From Reticulitermes lucifugus (taxonomy: Eukaryota > Arthropoda > Insecta > Blattodea > Rhinotermitidae): DNA of 35,888 bases. Position numbers and translations under genes: made by a program. The notes under the pieces are model-generated. The model did no database searches and was not told the DNA's origin. It worked only from the letters and a program-made list of their open reading frames with translations. Of this stretch, positions 9,172 to 20,300 are shown in pieces. The stretch is taken from assembly GCA_026260175.1 (NCBI GenBank), contig JAKCWW010003143.1, forward strand, positions 12,830 through 48,717, read 5' to 3'. The first letter of the stretch is position 1, and the number at the start of each line of letters is the position of its first letter.

Positions 9172-12100
9172 GTAAATGGAAAACACAGCTAGTATAATTA
9201 CAACACGCGCAGTTTCATAAGATACGTTGTCATTTAACTAAAAAGTGATCAGTGAAGCCCGCTTATAGGGCCTATTCGTCGTTACCCTCTCTAGTGGCAA
9301 CGATAATAATATGGACAGGTTGTGTTTAAAGTTTGTGTGTTGCGTTTTGATTTTCGCAGCCGACAAATCACATGACTTAAAACTATGTGCTGCATTCTTA
9401 CCGTGTACACATATTTCTATCAAATAATGCAACCAGCAAGATACGCAAATCCATGGATCACCAACACATTTATTATTTAAGTTTCCCTACATGATTTGGC
9501 CTTCAGATAAATTATTTGCCTTTAAAAATTTCAACTTATATAGGCCTATTGGCATCTGCACTAAAATTTAATGGTTTGCTCCTGAAGGATACATATAAGG
9601 AATTCGATATCCTTGCCTTTAATGCACCATAAAAGTGCAAAATAAAAACACAAAGCCAAGTGTCTCTATAATACAAAGAAATTTTGATGTTAAAAGGTTC
9701 CCGTCAGCACATAAATTGGGGAATTTTAGTGCTTCTTAAAGCAAATTAATCAGCAATTACAAACGCTTTCGACCAGTTACTTATGCACCATAATTTCCAC
9801 CAGAATATAGATCCCTGGACAAGTATGCAGATTTATTCACATTGATCTTCAAAATTGACAGCATATTGCCATACAATTTACACTTCCACTTTAAGAAAGC
9901 GGATTTAATGCCCTAGTACCCGACAGGTCACGAGACCATATCCCTCTGAAGGTAAAAATTTCTAGTTCTGTGACACTAGTCGAGAGTTTTACAGCCACAT
10001 TTTGTTAACATTAACCATCTACCCAGCTGCTAAGTTTACCCGAAACATGTCGCTAAAATAAGACATCCACAGTAAGCGTTAAGTCTAAATTTAAAAATTA
10101 CAGACAGCCCCCCCCCCCCAAAGATAAAGTGCCACACTCGCTTAGTGCACATAAATGTCTGTGGTCAGAAGTTCTCTACCACACCTATTTCGATATACCG
10201 CCACTAATGACGGTGAATAATCAGTGAGGGTGTATCGGGCTTTGACTGTACGAGTATATACATTGAAATTATTTCAGAATGCAATGCTGCACAGAATATA
10301 TGCACCTGAACGGAAGGAAATAATTGGATGGAGGAAAAATCGCATAACGCGTTTCATAAATCGTACTCTTCACAAAATAACTTTAAGGATGTCAAATCGT
10401 TGACGATAAGATGGGTGAGGCATGTATAACACATCGGAGAGACGAGAAAAGTCCACGGCATTTTAGTCGAAAGACTGAAGTCAAGACCCCCACTCAAAAG
10501 ATCTAAGACCGGATAGGAGGATAATATTAAAATACATCTTAAATAAATGTAATGTTGATGTCGCTCAAGGGCCCTTCTGATCACTATAGTGAACCTACGG
10601 ATTCCATAAATGCGGGAGATTCTTGGCCATCTGGGCGACTAGTAGCTTCTCAAAAAGGACTCTGGTACATATAATTAAACTATGCAAACTGAGGATGATG
10701 CTATTTTTGTTTCAAAATCGTACAACTGTTTACTCTTTTTTTTTTCCTCCAGATGTTGGTATCCGCCCTGCTGACAGCCAACTTGTGGCACAACGCTCAG
10801 GCAGCGCTTTACCCCGCGACTACTACTGTCACTGGCAATGGCCATAACTACGCTTACTTCAGCGGCCCTGTATCTACTCAGACTCGACCGACCTTTCTTA
10901 ATTCAGTGGGAGCAAGCACCGGTGCTGGTGTAGGCCCTGTCATCCCCGGCGCTGCTGGAGGTGCAGCAGGGGCCAGCGGACTTGCCCTCGACTTTGCAGT
11001 GAGTAAAATATTACAAGCACAGTGAAGTAAAGGTGTCCCTGTGCAAGCCATGACGGCATACTGGGGGAGCGGAGGTATAACTCAACTCATTCTTGAATTC
11101 GGTACTAGACTGAGGTGAGTAGTCAGCTTCACGCCCCAGCCGTCTTACCTCGGAGGAAAGCGCTCATGGTACCCATTGAATACAAGGCTGAATGATGAAC
11201 AAATTACAGTACTTCTCAATTTGAATTCGCCTTGAAATAAATCATTCATAGAAAGACGATGGTTGTGTTCGACCATGCGGCGCAGAAGATTTTTGGGCAC
11301 ACCAACTGCGGCACTGAATAAAAGTTCACGTGGCACACTTGTGGATGGAGTACACACCGCCAAGGGAGTACTCAAGTGTTGAGGGAAGTTTCAGCATTCG
11401 TTTTCAACCAAACGAGTAGATCGGCCTTTGCACATCTCACCAACCCCTAAGAAAAAAGTCAGACACTCGTTCACCTACTGATATTTATTTACATATCTGT
11501 TCCTCATCCTTCGCAGTCTCAGTCCATACTCTATAATCGCTAATCTACACATCTTCCCCTCTTATTCCTCCTGTCAGTGGCTGGTTGATGGCTGTCCTCC
11601 TGTGGAGGTTTCCTCTCCATGTGGGAAAGTTAAAATGTTCGTACGCATTGTCAGAAATGTCGTTTTTATGGATTGGAAAAATCTGGGACTTTGGCGTCCC
11701 GAACCCAATTTTGCGGGACAAAGGGACACAGCTCTTTAAACCCCATAAAGCCGGGACGAATGGGGTCCCTAAGCACAGTTCTTAAAACGTTCATACTAGT
11801 TCAGACAGTCAAAGAGTTCCCCCCTCCCCTTTATGGAACCTAAAGGTTCATTGTTAGATGTAAGAGTCCGACACTAAACCCTATCATGGTGTCTTTCCTT
11901 CAGGCTTTTCCAGCTAAAAGAGTATACTGAGCTCACATCTCATTTCACAACACGTCCTCATTTATTTTATTACGCTAACTTACGAGTATCTTGCAGGCCT
12001 ATCCCAGTTACAAGTATGGATACCGCGTCGCCGACAGCCGTAGTGGAGATACCCATTCGCAGCAGGAAACACGTGATGGAGATACCGTGGTAGGTCACTA

Positions 12101-12245
12101 CTCTCTTCAGGAACCGAACGGGAACGTGAGGACAGTCAAGTATGTCGCAGATAACAATGGCTTTCAGGCTCAGGTACACAACACAGACGGTAACAGCGCC
12201 GGTGTTAGCCCGAATGCCTATGTTGGTCGTAGCAACGTATGGTAG
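9157..12245 (+). CDS. RR-2 cuticular protein, 3 exons, 169 aa (gene span)
   Basis: This is a second secreted chitin-binding cuticle protein. Exons are 9157-9171, 10753-10998 and 11997-12245, with phase-0 introns of 1581 and 998 bases. Residues 1-22 form a signal peptide ending AQA. Residues about 23-87 are a Thr/Ser then Gly/Ala-rich linker ([11 protein letters not shown]). Residues 88-169 hold the RR-2 domain: [17 protein letters not shown], then [19 protein letters not shown], then [17 protein letters not shown], and a short Asn/Ser-rich tail. The NGF motif is intact, unlike in the first gene. The start follows from the promoter, the 5-codon exon 1 and the donor GTAAAT. Same strand, same exon phases and about 5 kb between the genes suggest tandem duplication, but the linkers differ completely. 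Poly(A) signal at 12302. Confidence 0.92.
10106..10119 (+). repeat. Poly-C tract in intron 1
   Basis: A run of consecutive C residues in AT-rich intron sequence. A second such run lies at about 28158-28168. Copy-length variation and sequencing error are both likely here. Confidence 0.6.
10290..10670 (+). mobile_element. Decayed LINE 3' end in intron 1 of the second cuticular gene
   Basis: The plus strand, with frameshifts, reads [10 protein letters not shown] then HIGETRK, and near 10515 EDNIKIHL. This corresponds to the RLRWxGHVxRM ... EDNIKMDL tail of RTE-like LINE ORFs. The 3' block at 10597-10670 (GGATTCCATAAATGCGGG then GACTAGTAGCTTCTC) matches the other LINE ends in the window. It is in sense orientation to the host gene. 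Confidence 0.65.
10753..10998 (+). CDS. Exon 2, second cuticular gene (signal core and Gly/Ala linker)
   Basis: The acceptor has a long T tract ending CCTCCAG and the donor is GTGAGT; 82 codons, phase 0. It starts with ATG, so [17 protein letters not shown] could serve as a signal peptide by itself if exon 1 were skipped. A Gly/Ala-rich stretch precedes the donor. Confidence 0.88.
11022..11165 (-). repeat. SINE copy, inverted, in intron 2 of the second cuticular gene
   Basis: On the minus strand the order GGGGCGTGAAGCTGACTACT, CTAGTACCGAATTC, CTCCGCTCCCCCAGTATG, TCATGGCTTGCACAGGGAC, CCTTTACTTCA follows that of the copy at 2908-3060. Flanking duplications were not identified. Confidence 0.58.
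11640..11775. repeat. Possible degenerate GTCCCG-rich element
   Basis: Repeated and inverted GTCCCG/CGGGAC motifs (for example GGCGTCCCGAACCC and GCCGGGACGAATGG) recall the inner hAT-like element at 29220-29649. No ends or target duplication could be defined. Confidence 0.25.
11815..11860 (-). mobile_element. Short LINE 3' scrap, antisense
   Basis: CCTTTATGGAACCTAAAGGTT resembles the LINE 3' ORF end (TTTATGGAACCAGAAGGTT at 5942) in the same orientation. Only about 45 bases can be aligned. Confidence 0.4.
11997..12245 (+). CDS. Exon 3, second cuticular gene (RR-2 domain and stop)
   Basis: The acceptor is TATCTTGCAG. There are 82 codons plus TAG, containing the complete RR-2 domain with RDGD, GHYSL, EPNG and NNGF landmarks. 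Confidence 0.93.
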   Translation, partial: AYPSYKYGYRVADSRSGDTHSQQETRDGDTVVGHYSLQEPNGNVRTVKYVADNNGFQAQVHNTDGNSAGVSPNAYVGRSNVW

Positions 12246-12301
12246 ATGCCGTCAAGTCTATTACTAGTAATACTGTCATAAACTGTAACAAATGTTGTGA
12301 T

Positions 12302-12307
12302 AATAAA
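12302..12307 (+). terminator. Poly(A) signal of the second cuticular gene
   Basis: AATAAA lies 57 bases after the stop, predicting a very short 3' UTR, compared with about 340 bases in the first gene. Confidence 0.75.
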
Positions 12308-12689
12308 CACAAACTTGTAAAATCCTCTCCTTGTCACTGACTTCTGAATCTTCTGATACCTAAATCGCAAGTTTCGCCTACCATAAATGGTTTCTTTTCA
12401 TGTTCTTCCGCACTAACAACTATTACACGACTAAGCCAAATTCAGCGGTGACAGGAAGGCACTGCGCTAGCTGTGGGCTAGAACAGCATGAAGGGAAATG
12501 AGGGAAGTGCACGGCTACGAGGCGACAGACACTTTGAAAAAACTGGGACAGATATACTTAGGTGACTGCGAAGAACTTACTAGTTCAAATTTTATCAGCA
12601 TGCACAGGTATTTTTGGCAAGTAAGGTTATCGACAAATAAAGTGAAACCTATAATGAACACTTTAAATAATTACATGTGGCACGCCCAC

Positions 12690-12770
12690 AGTCGCTCAGC
12701 TCATCAAGAGATTACCCGTGTTTTATGCAACCGGAAGGTCTGTTAACACAATCACAAATTCAGCCACCGA
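12690..12770 (-). mobile_element. LINE 3' end fragment, antisense
   Basis: CAAGAGATTACCCGTGTTTTATG and the following GCAACCGGAAGGTCTGTTAACAC align by eye with 5925-5970, the C-terminal coding and 3' end of the same LINE family. 12308-12690 shows nothing recognisable. Confidence 0.5.
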
Positions 12771-12989
12771 TCCCACACTGTCTAATAAACAGCAGTCAAC
12801 CCCCGAGATAAGGTTGACACTTGTAGTTCTGGTTGCGGATGGCACTATGAGTGTGTCCACTCACCGATATAAGGCACTGCACTGCATTGTTACAGAGAAT
12901 GTCCCACGAAACGTCTGCCAGACTTCAAGTGGCTATTCAATTGATTAATTCGAGTAAAAAATGTTATATCAACATCGATCGCGATCTTC

Positions 12990-13760
12990 ACCGTTTTCTC
13001 ATTTTCAAGCGGCACATATTGCTTTCCATATGCTTTCATGATTCTCCTGTACGACAGCTGCACCGTCCATGATGGGCCGTAAGAATTCATCCGCTGTCTG
13101 CCATTTCTCCTGACACATCGACTCCTTCACGTGTCCCCACAAGAATAAATCAAAGGTTGTCAAGTCTGGCGAACGGGGTGGCTAGGTATGCGGATCTCGA
13201 CGACCAATTCAACCAGTCATTGCAATACTCGATTTCACGTCGACAGAAAAGCGACGGAGAGCAGTCGTGTTGTAGGAACATGTGTAATATAACCTGAGAG
13301 GAAAGTCCGTCCTCCGAAACAAGTGGTAGCTGGTTCTGCAGGAAACGCAGGTAGTAGTCTGAGGCTCCAAGTCCCTGACAACGAATGGCCCAATTCGTTG
13401 GTCGCAGACAAGACCGCACACACTTCAACCGAAAAGCGATGTTGGAAGATGCTTGAAATGGAATGACGAGGAATTTTGTGGGATCGTACACGGATGTTAT
13501 GGCAGGGGGTTATCCCATCTCTCGTTAAGGTTGCCTCATCATGAATGTTTCACAAGCCGATCCTGTTCCAAAGTCCAACGACGAACATATACTTGATCCG
13601 TGTAACCGTAGGGCTAGACAGCTTGCTGGTAGGAAGTTCGCCACGCCAGCATTCGACGGGCCTGTGTGCATACGACGGGAAGTTCGGTAAACGCTCCATT
13701 TCGGAATGGCACGAACCCTTCACAATATCTCTTGTTGGTACTGAGTGCGTTGTCCTATGC
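12990..13760 (-). mobile_element. Decayed Tc1/mariner-superfamily transposase
   Basis: On the minus strand, across several frameshifts, the order is EATFTRDGI, RFSVEVCAVLSAT, RIGPFVV, YYLRFLQNQLPLVSED, MFLQHD, then PPRSPDLTTFDLFLWGHVKE. This matches DDE/D transposases of insect mariner-like elements. QHD carries the second catalytic Asp, and D in FDLFLWG the third. A stop follows the alanine-rich C-terminus near 13000. Terminal inverted repeats were not found. At least three frameshifts make it a pseudogene; a protein would not be made. Confidence 0.75.
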
Positions 13761-13764
13761 CATG

Positions 13765-14395
13765 CTCCCCCCTTCTAATAAGGGTACATCTTCCTCTACA
13801 ACTTCCACCCGCTTCTTTTTGTTCTTATTGTCTTAAAATAGTTAATATGAGGTGGTTAACAACGTTTTGGAAAGGAGTGCTGCCTCCAAGGGTTCCTCCG
13901 GAACTTCCACAACCACTACCAAACTGCACGGTGTTACAACCCAGAAGGCAACATGTTCACCGCCTTTCAAACCCCAAGACTCACACAGTAACATCCACGC
14001 TATTTCTATTCTCTTAACTGGCTCCTATACGTACAACTTAAAAACTTCCAGTGACTTGACTTCATAATGGAGACTGTTTACTGTGACGTAGGAACTGGAT
14101 TTTTATACATAATTTAAAGTAAAATGAGTCTTTAAAAAAACCAAATTCAATCCTGTTATGCAAATACCCCATCACGCCTCTTTCCAGTACCAGAAACTGC
14201 TGAAAGAGTGTAAATGAACTATGATTCCTGCGAGCCTGACCAATACAAATATTCCCGTCGGCACATCAAATGTCAACTTCAAGATGTCTGATGTATCATG
14301 CTAGAATGCGAACTTTTTTTTGCCTGTTTTAGTCTTGGTTTATTTCATTACGTTTTCAGTTCCTCAGGTTCAGTAGCGTCGAATGATGAGGTGAC
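13765..14395. other. Intergenic, no feature recognised
   Basis: Short frames on the plus strand (13545-14067) are low-complexity or antisense to the transposase remnant. No splice-bounded coding segment was seen. Confidence 0.5.
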
Positions 14396-14399
14396 AAGG

Positions 14400-14592
14400 G
14401 AATAACAAACTACAAGCGGTGTACAAGTAAGTAGTCGTACAATTGAAGGTACTGACCCGGAGTTTTCCTGCCAGGATTGAGGGAAACAAAGAAAAACCTC
14501 CGGTCTACCGGCCGTAATTAGAGGCCAGGACCTCCCGAATATGAAGCAGGAGTGCCAACCACTCAACGGTGACATCCGGCTCGAATGCAAAA
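14400..14592 (-). repeat. Degenerate tRNA-derived SINE, inverted
   Basis: The minus strand reads GAGTGGTTGGCACTCCTGC (A-box-like), ATATTCGGGAGGTCCTGGCC (decayed B-box region), then TTTCCCTCAATCCTGGCAGG and CTCCGGGTCAGTACC. This order is that of the insect SINE body, also partly seen at 845-975. Confidence 0.5.
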
Positions 14593-14844
14593 TATAATTA
14601 AGACAAAAGTATTACACCTATAGAGATCGAGACAAGACATGAAATTCACACGATTACGTAAGCGAGTTTAAGTTGAAAATTACCGCTTTGGATCAATCAG
14701 GTGTGAAATGTAGCATAACAAAGACAAAAAACAAACCACACGCTTGTCTCTAACAGTAAATTTCTAGTCCACGTTGTCTGTAATGAAATTTACTTTATGT
14801 AATAATATTTGTAAAGTTTGAGTTTTAACCAGGGATCTACAAAT

Positions 14845-15075
14845 CTTACAAAAATCTATGAGCCACTTCCAAATTCCAAGCGCCAGATGGACGACCTGAA
14901 CCAAGTTCTATACTGAGGGTCCACAGTTCTGTAGATAGGTCTGCTTCCTGCCCCATGTGTGTGAACTGATACACATTTTTGTATGTAACAAAAAAAACTG
15001 CAATAATTACGCTGAAAATTTAGTCGCCTGGGATTTGTGTAGCCCTGGTTTTGACTGTTACATATTCAGTTTTTT
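14845..15075 (+). repeat. Dispersed repeat, copy 1
   Basis: AATCTATGAGCCACTTCCAAATTCC...GCCAGATGG and later ATTTAGTCGCCTGGGATTTGTGT resemble, in order, segments at 18590-18710. The identity of the element is unknown. Confidence 0.45.
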
Positions 15076-15079
15076 AAAG

Positions 15080-16030
15080 GGTTCAGTATAAAAGAACAGA
15101 CTTGTGTTATCTGTAGAGGCCGCCACCTTGCAATTGGCTTCGGTTCAACTCTCTAAACTGCAACAATAATCAACTGAAAATATGCCTGCATCACAATTAC
15201 AAAAAAGGCAGGTTTTGTTTGTAGAGCTGAATGACAAAATAGTTTAGCAAAGCTTCCTTTACGTTTATACATTCTCAGAACTTCACAGCGGTTGTTAATC
15301 AGATGACGGCCCGCTTCTGTGATGCAATGTCACTGGATGACTGGAGTCTGATATTTCAAGACAGGATGGTGGTCTGAATTTCAAGGTTCAAAACATCCCT
15401 TCATTGGGCATTTCAGCCCTTAAAGATGAGACCAAAACACTGCCTTGAAATCTGGTGCACCGGTTACCCAGTGACATGGTGTCACATCCAAGAAGCAGAC
15501 CTCAAATGCACCACTTTGAAAGCCTAAAAACTTGCAAAAGCATTACATATTTCTTCAGGTGACAAAATATCTCTGCTCCTCAGAGCCATGGTCACAGAAT
15601 ACTGTTCATAGTATAAAAGTACTCACATAAGAGAAGGAAAGGCAGAACAAAGAAAGCATTGCCGCACCGTCAATATTATTGGGCAAAACCGTTTGATCTG
15701 ATCTACAAACTGCAGCCAGATACAAAACACTCTGCTGTTCTTTAGAAATAAAAATGAAGGAACCCAGGTTTATGAATCACATTGGATTTGGAGACAAAAA
15801 TCCACAAAAAAATCAAACCTTTATGTTAAAATTACATTGTATACCATTTGACTGTCAGCAACTTCATCAACAGAGCTCCAGTAGCGCAACTTCATATGCC
15901 ACACTTAAATTCAATAAATGGAAGCAAATGTTAGATCATGTAATATGCAAATGCTGCTCGGCATACCACAGCATGTGATACTTACATCACAACAAGCAGT
16001 TCTTGGCACTGGAAACTTGAGGAAACAGGG
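15080..16030. other. Intergenic, no feature recognised
   Basis: A 74-codon frame at 15754-15978 has no splice signals, homology or codon pattern that I can support. I call nothing here. Confidence 0.45.
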
Positions 16031-16034
16031 TGTG

Positions 16035-16195
16035 GTGATGTGGACTGGATTCATATTGCTCAGGACAGGATCCACTGGCTGGCTGTTATGGATATGATCA
16101 GGTACTTAGATACCCTGAAAGGTGTGGAATTTCTTGACTAGCTGAGCAATTATCAGCTTCTCAATAGGGACTCCTGTTCCAGGGAAAATCTACCA
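16035..16195 (+). mobile_element. LINE ORF C-terminus and 3' end, sense
   Basis: TGGACTGGATTCATATTGCTC reads DWIHIAQDRIHWLAV in one frame, the decayed form of [15 protein letters not shown]. The 3' block AATTTCTTGACTAGCTGAG (16128-16146) is identical on the opposite strand at 5915-5933. It is truncated on the 5' side. Confidence 0.65.
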
Positions 16196-16199
16196 AATT

Positions 16200-17110
16200 T
16201 TCACAACAATAACACAATTATTTGTTCAAGCCATCATATTTTAATGTAACATGAGTACATTTTGTGTAACATAAGAGGGAATATCCATTATCCTAAATGA
16301 CTTTCTGAGCAAAGAATATTTCTGTATGTCTATCAAAGTGTTCTGATTCTTGTGCACAAACTTTGTCACATTTGAGAATCCTATTTTCAAAAACACACTT
16401 TTCACAACAATTCAATTTTGATTACACAACAGTGAAGGATAAATACTTGTTTTAAATTAATTGCATTACATGCAAATCAAATCTTCTTTACACCATATTG
16501 TGTTCCATGATCTATGACCCATCTGGCTCTGCTGAATTTTTCATAACTGTCTTGTAAACAGTACAATTTTTGGAAAAAATATATATCTGAAATGAAATAT
16601 GCAGTTTGATTTTCCCTACAACTGTTACCTGAAACATTTTTCATTTCACGAAGAATTCAGCAAGACATTATCATAAAAGTACGTGCCTGATATTTTTGTC
16701 TGACTTTAACCAAACTTTAATTTTCTCAATAGATTTTAATGAAATTCCCAGATACAAAATTTAATGAAAATCCATCTAATGAGAGCAGAGATGTTCCATA
16801 CAGACAGGACAGACAGACATAAAGAAGCTTTTCATAACTTTGTGATCATGACTAATAAAACAGGAATTATGTAACCTATAGAGCCAGGACTAACTAAAAT
16901 TTAACTACAATAGTTGCACCCGGTATTAGTGGTCTGTAACATGCGTATTTTCCCACAGATACCTCAGTCCTTCCAAAGTGAACATACATGTTTCTGAAAA
17001 TATGCTCCTCCCTTTATCTGTTAATTTTCATTACTGTAAATAACCACATTTCCAACTAAATTACAAGGTTGTCACCAAATCACATATATGCAGTAATATA
17101 AGTCTTCAGT
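16200..17110. other. Intergenic, AT-rich
   Basis: No gene is seen. A stretch near 16735-16825 (GAAAATCCATCTAATG then GACAGACAGACATAAAG) resembles one at 17890-17950. Both look like fragments of an arthropod repeat with AAAATC...CAGACAGACA. Confidence 0.45.
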
Positions 17111-17116
17111 TAACAC

Positions 17117-17122
17117 TTTATT
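17117..17122 (-). terminator. Poly(A) signal of gdl
   Basis: TTTATT on the plus strand gives AATAAA on the minus strand, 90 bases beyond the stop codon. Another hexamer overlaps the stop itself (17211-17216) and is too close to be the main site. Confidence 0.6.
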
Positions 17123-17211
17123 ATGCTACACAAAATACAACAAAAATCACAAAAATAGATAGCTGATGTAACAAAGTGATTATTCAATGGGATTGATACA
17201 GCACTTCAAAT

Positions 17212-17352
17212 TTATTTTCCATTTTTGGGGTTTTTACTAAGTCTAAGTATGAAGTCCAGCAAATACATTTGCAGTTTTACATCTAATGGGTTGTTTGTTA
17301 CAAAAAATCCTGGAACTCCTGCCTTTTCTAATGTAACTTGTTGATCACTAAC
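17212..17352 (-). CDS. gdl: Exon 4 of gdl, with stop
   Basis: The acceptor is AAATGCAG. There are 46 codons and TAA. The family signature [20 protein letters not shown] is followed by a Leu-rich C-terminus ending PKNGK. Confidence 0.9.
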   Translation of the reverse strand, partial: VSDQQVTLEKAGVPGFFVTNNPLDVKLQMYLLDFILRLSKNPKNGK

Positions 17353-20300
17353 CTGCATTTAAACAAAATACAGTCAGATATAAAATTAATGTACTTCATA
17401 GCAAAGCAAAAAATCTGAGATATTCCTGAAGTGTTTGCAAAACACGAATTAACAAAAATACCAGAGATGGACCATAAAAGAATGTACCCATGGAAATTCA
17501 AATTTTCAGCTGCCATCCACCAAAAAAAAAAAAAAAATGATTGGCTGAAGGCTCAATAATAATTCACATATAATGACCAACAATCCTACGTAATTTATTA
17601 CATACATCACAACAAATCCATACGTAGACAGTTATCTCTTTGGCCCCTCTCGCTCTGCCATCTTTCTTGTAATTATCTCACATTATGTCACAAATGGTGC
17701 AGTTTCCAGAACAAGTATACTTGGACATATGTGTTTTTATTTTCTCTACAAGTTTTATCAGAAACTTTTCTCAACCCAAGAGAAATTCAGAAAGATATAT
17801 TTACATATGTCTTCACATAAAGTGCCTCATTTCAACAAAACCTGAATTTCCTTGAGAGATTTGAGTTCAAAAAAACCAATATAGAATTTCATAAAAATCT
17901 GTCCAGCAGAAGCCAAGTCATTCCATGCAAACAGACAGACATGACAAAGCTAAGTCACTTCTTGCATGCAAACACACCAAAAACTGACAACTGAGAGGAG
18001 TTCTAAAGTCTGTGCTGAAATTGTGGGTGTTCACCCTCTTCCCTTCCCAAACCAAGCAGTGTTTCAGAGAAGCTAACAATTTGGAAACATTGCAGTGTAC
18101 CTTACAGCAAGATCATACCCGCCTGTCAAGTGTGACTTTATGCCTGCACCACAGGTACAAACCCAACATGCCACCCAGCCACCCACTACATAGCCACAAG
18201 CTTCAGGATATTTCTGGTTTATAGGGTGAAATATGTCATTTTATAAAAACTGTATTTCCATGATCAAAACTAATCTTACCTTTTGGTCAAGTTGAAGAAC
18301 TAATTTCATATCAGTATGTTTTAATTCTTCTTTATGTTTCTGCTGTAGCAGTATTCGTTGTTTCTGCCTAGCTGTAGGATCACGTGTATGTTCAAGCATA
18401 TCTTGCATTTCGACTAAAACAGGATTGCATTTCAGATAAAGAGAATCACAAACATTACCAGGTATATGTATACATCACACATAAGCTATAATGTAATTAT
18501 GTTTCAGTGGTGTGACAAATTCAAGTCCTAAGAATACCACAGAGACAAACAGAGAAACTCTACAACAGCAGTACACAATTTTTCCACAAATCTAGCTGCC
18601 ACCTCAAAATTCTATATGCCAGAAGGGTGACACACTGAGGACCAACAAATATTAGGTGCCATGGTACAAAATTTAGTTGTCTGGGCAACCTGGCACCCAG
18701 GATTTGTGTATGCCTGCTCTGCAAGACACCAGAAAGACAGCTGTATCAAGTAAAGACAGAGAAAACTGAATACATGTTCATGTCTAATCAGAAGAATATA
18801 AGATAAAATCATAAGATAATGAGAGCTAATAAATCCCTTGAAAATGTGGCATGTTCACATATTTGGGAATGATAGTAATAAATTAAAATTGCATTCAAAA
18901 AGAAATTAACAGCATAAGAAATATGAGAAGTAGTTTGCTACCATTAAGAATACAAACCGTTGTACAATCCACTCACTTACTGGAATGCTTGTTGATCAAC
19001 TGTAACCTTTGCTGAAAAAGGTGCTTTTCAGTTACATGTTGAATTTCCATTAAACCCTTCACAATTTCAAATATTGTATCATTCAGAAGGGCATTTGCTA
19101 AACCCGAGAGAAGTTCACATGGCACTCGCTGCTGGTATTTTCTAAGACAGAAAATTGGAATATTTGACACAATCAGTAATTGACAGATCTCTATTACTAA
19201 CAACAATTTCATTACTTCTCATGCAAAGAGACAGCTAAATATTAAAAAAGAAAAAAAAATGAAAAAAGGCATCAGTAGTAAAATTTGCAACACTAATTCT
19301 TGTGCCATATTATAATTTACTACTGTACTCCTGTGAAAACACCTTCAGCCTAAGTCAAAGACATTTTGACATTATGATACAAGCAGCTGATTTATTTTTT
19401 CACACTTTACAACACTGAGAATCAAAAAATTTGTGACATATTGTTCACAGTTTGTGTAATTCAGTGTGTCAATGAATCACACCCACTTGCTCAATGTAAA
19501 TATGTAAAAGATTAAAATAGCTTCCAGTGTGAATTAAGACTATCAAGTACAGTATTACTGAACTACAAACATGAATCTTGTAAATTGAGCATTCTCCTGT
19601 TCCATTATGGCACATACATCAGTTGTGATACATACATATTATGCTGTTATTACTCAATGATAGTTCTATATAAAAATATATAAACCACAGACACTCTAAT
19701 TAAGCAACAAGATTAACAGCTACACATGCAATGGCTAGACATTGCACTTCCATTAGCTTAATCTCATTAGACAGGATTATGTACCTAGACACCCAAGTGT
19801 CACACAACCCAGTTCAATTAAATAGGAAGGCAAATAATATCTGGGCATACTTACTGCAGTAATTATGTTTGACTCAATAAGTTTCTTCAATTCATATGAC
19901 AACTGTGAGATAACAACACAACAGTTGTTTCAGAAACAAACTTCTATATACACAATAATTATGAATCACTAAAACTCTCTTGGAAACATAGTTTTTTACT
20001 CCAACTTTGATACAGCTTATTAAATAGGAAGGCAAATAATATCTGGGCATACTTACTGCAGTAATTATGTTTGACTCAATAAGTTTCTTCAATTCATATG
20101 ACAACTGTGAGATAACAACACAACAGTTGTTTCAGAAACAAACTTCTATATACACAATAATTATGAATCACTAAAACTCTCTTGGAAACATAGTTTTTTA
20201 CTCCAACTTTGATACAGCTTATTGCGCAGGAGGATTTTAGCGCATTTATTCACCATACAAGCTACAAATCTTCACAAATGGCTACCAAATTAAATAACAT

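Noticed and set aside
12498..13072. Overlapping plus-strand frames between the second cuticular gene and the transposase
   Set aside because: They cross LINE and transposase remnants, have no homology that I recognise and no splice-bounded structure.
15754..15978. Plus-strand 74-codon frame before the LINE end at 16035
   Set aside because: It could be part of the decayed LINE or chance; composition and flanks give no support for a gene.
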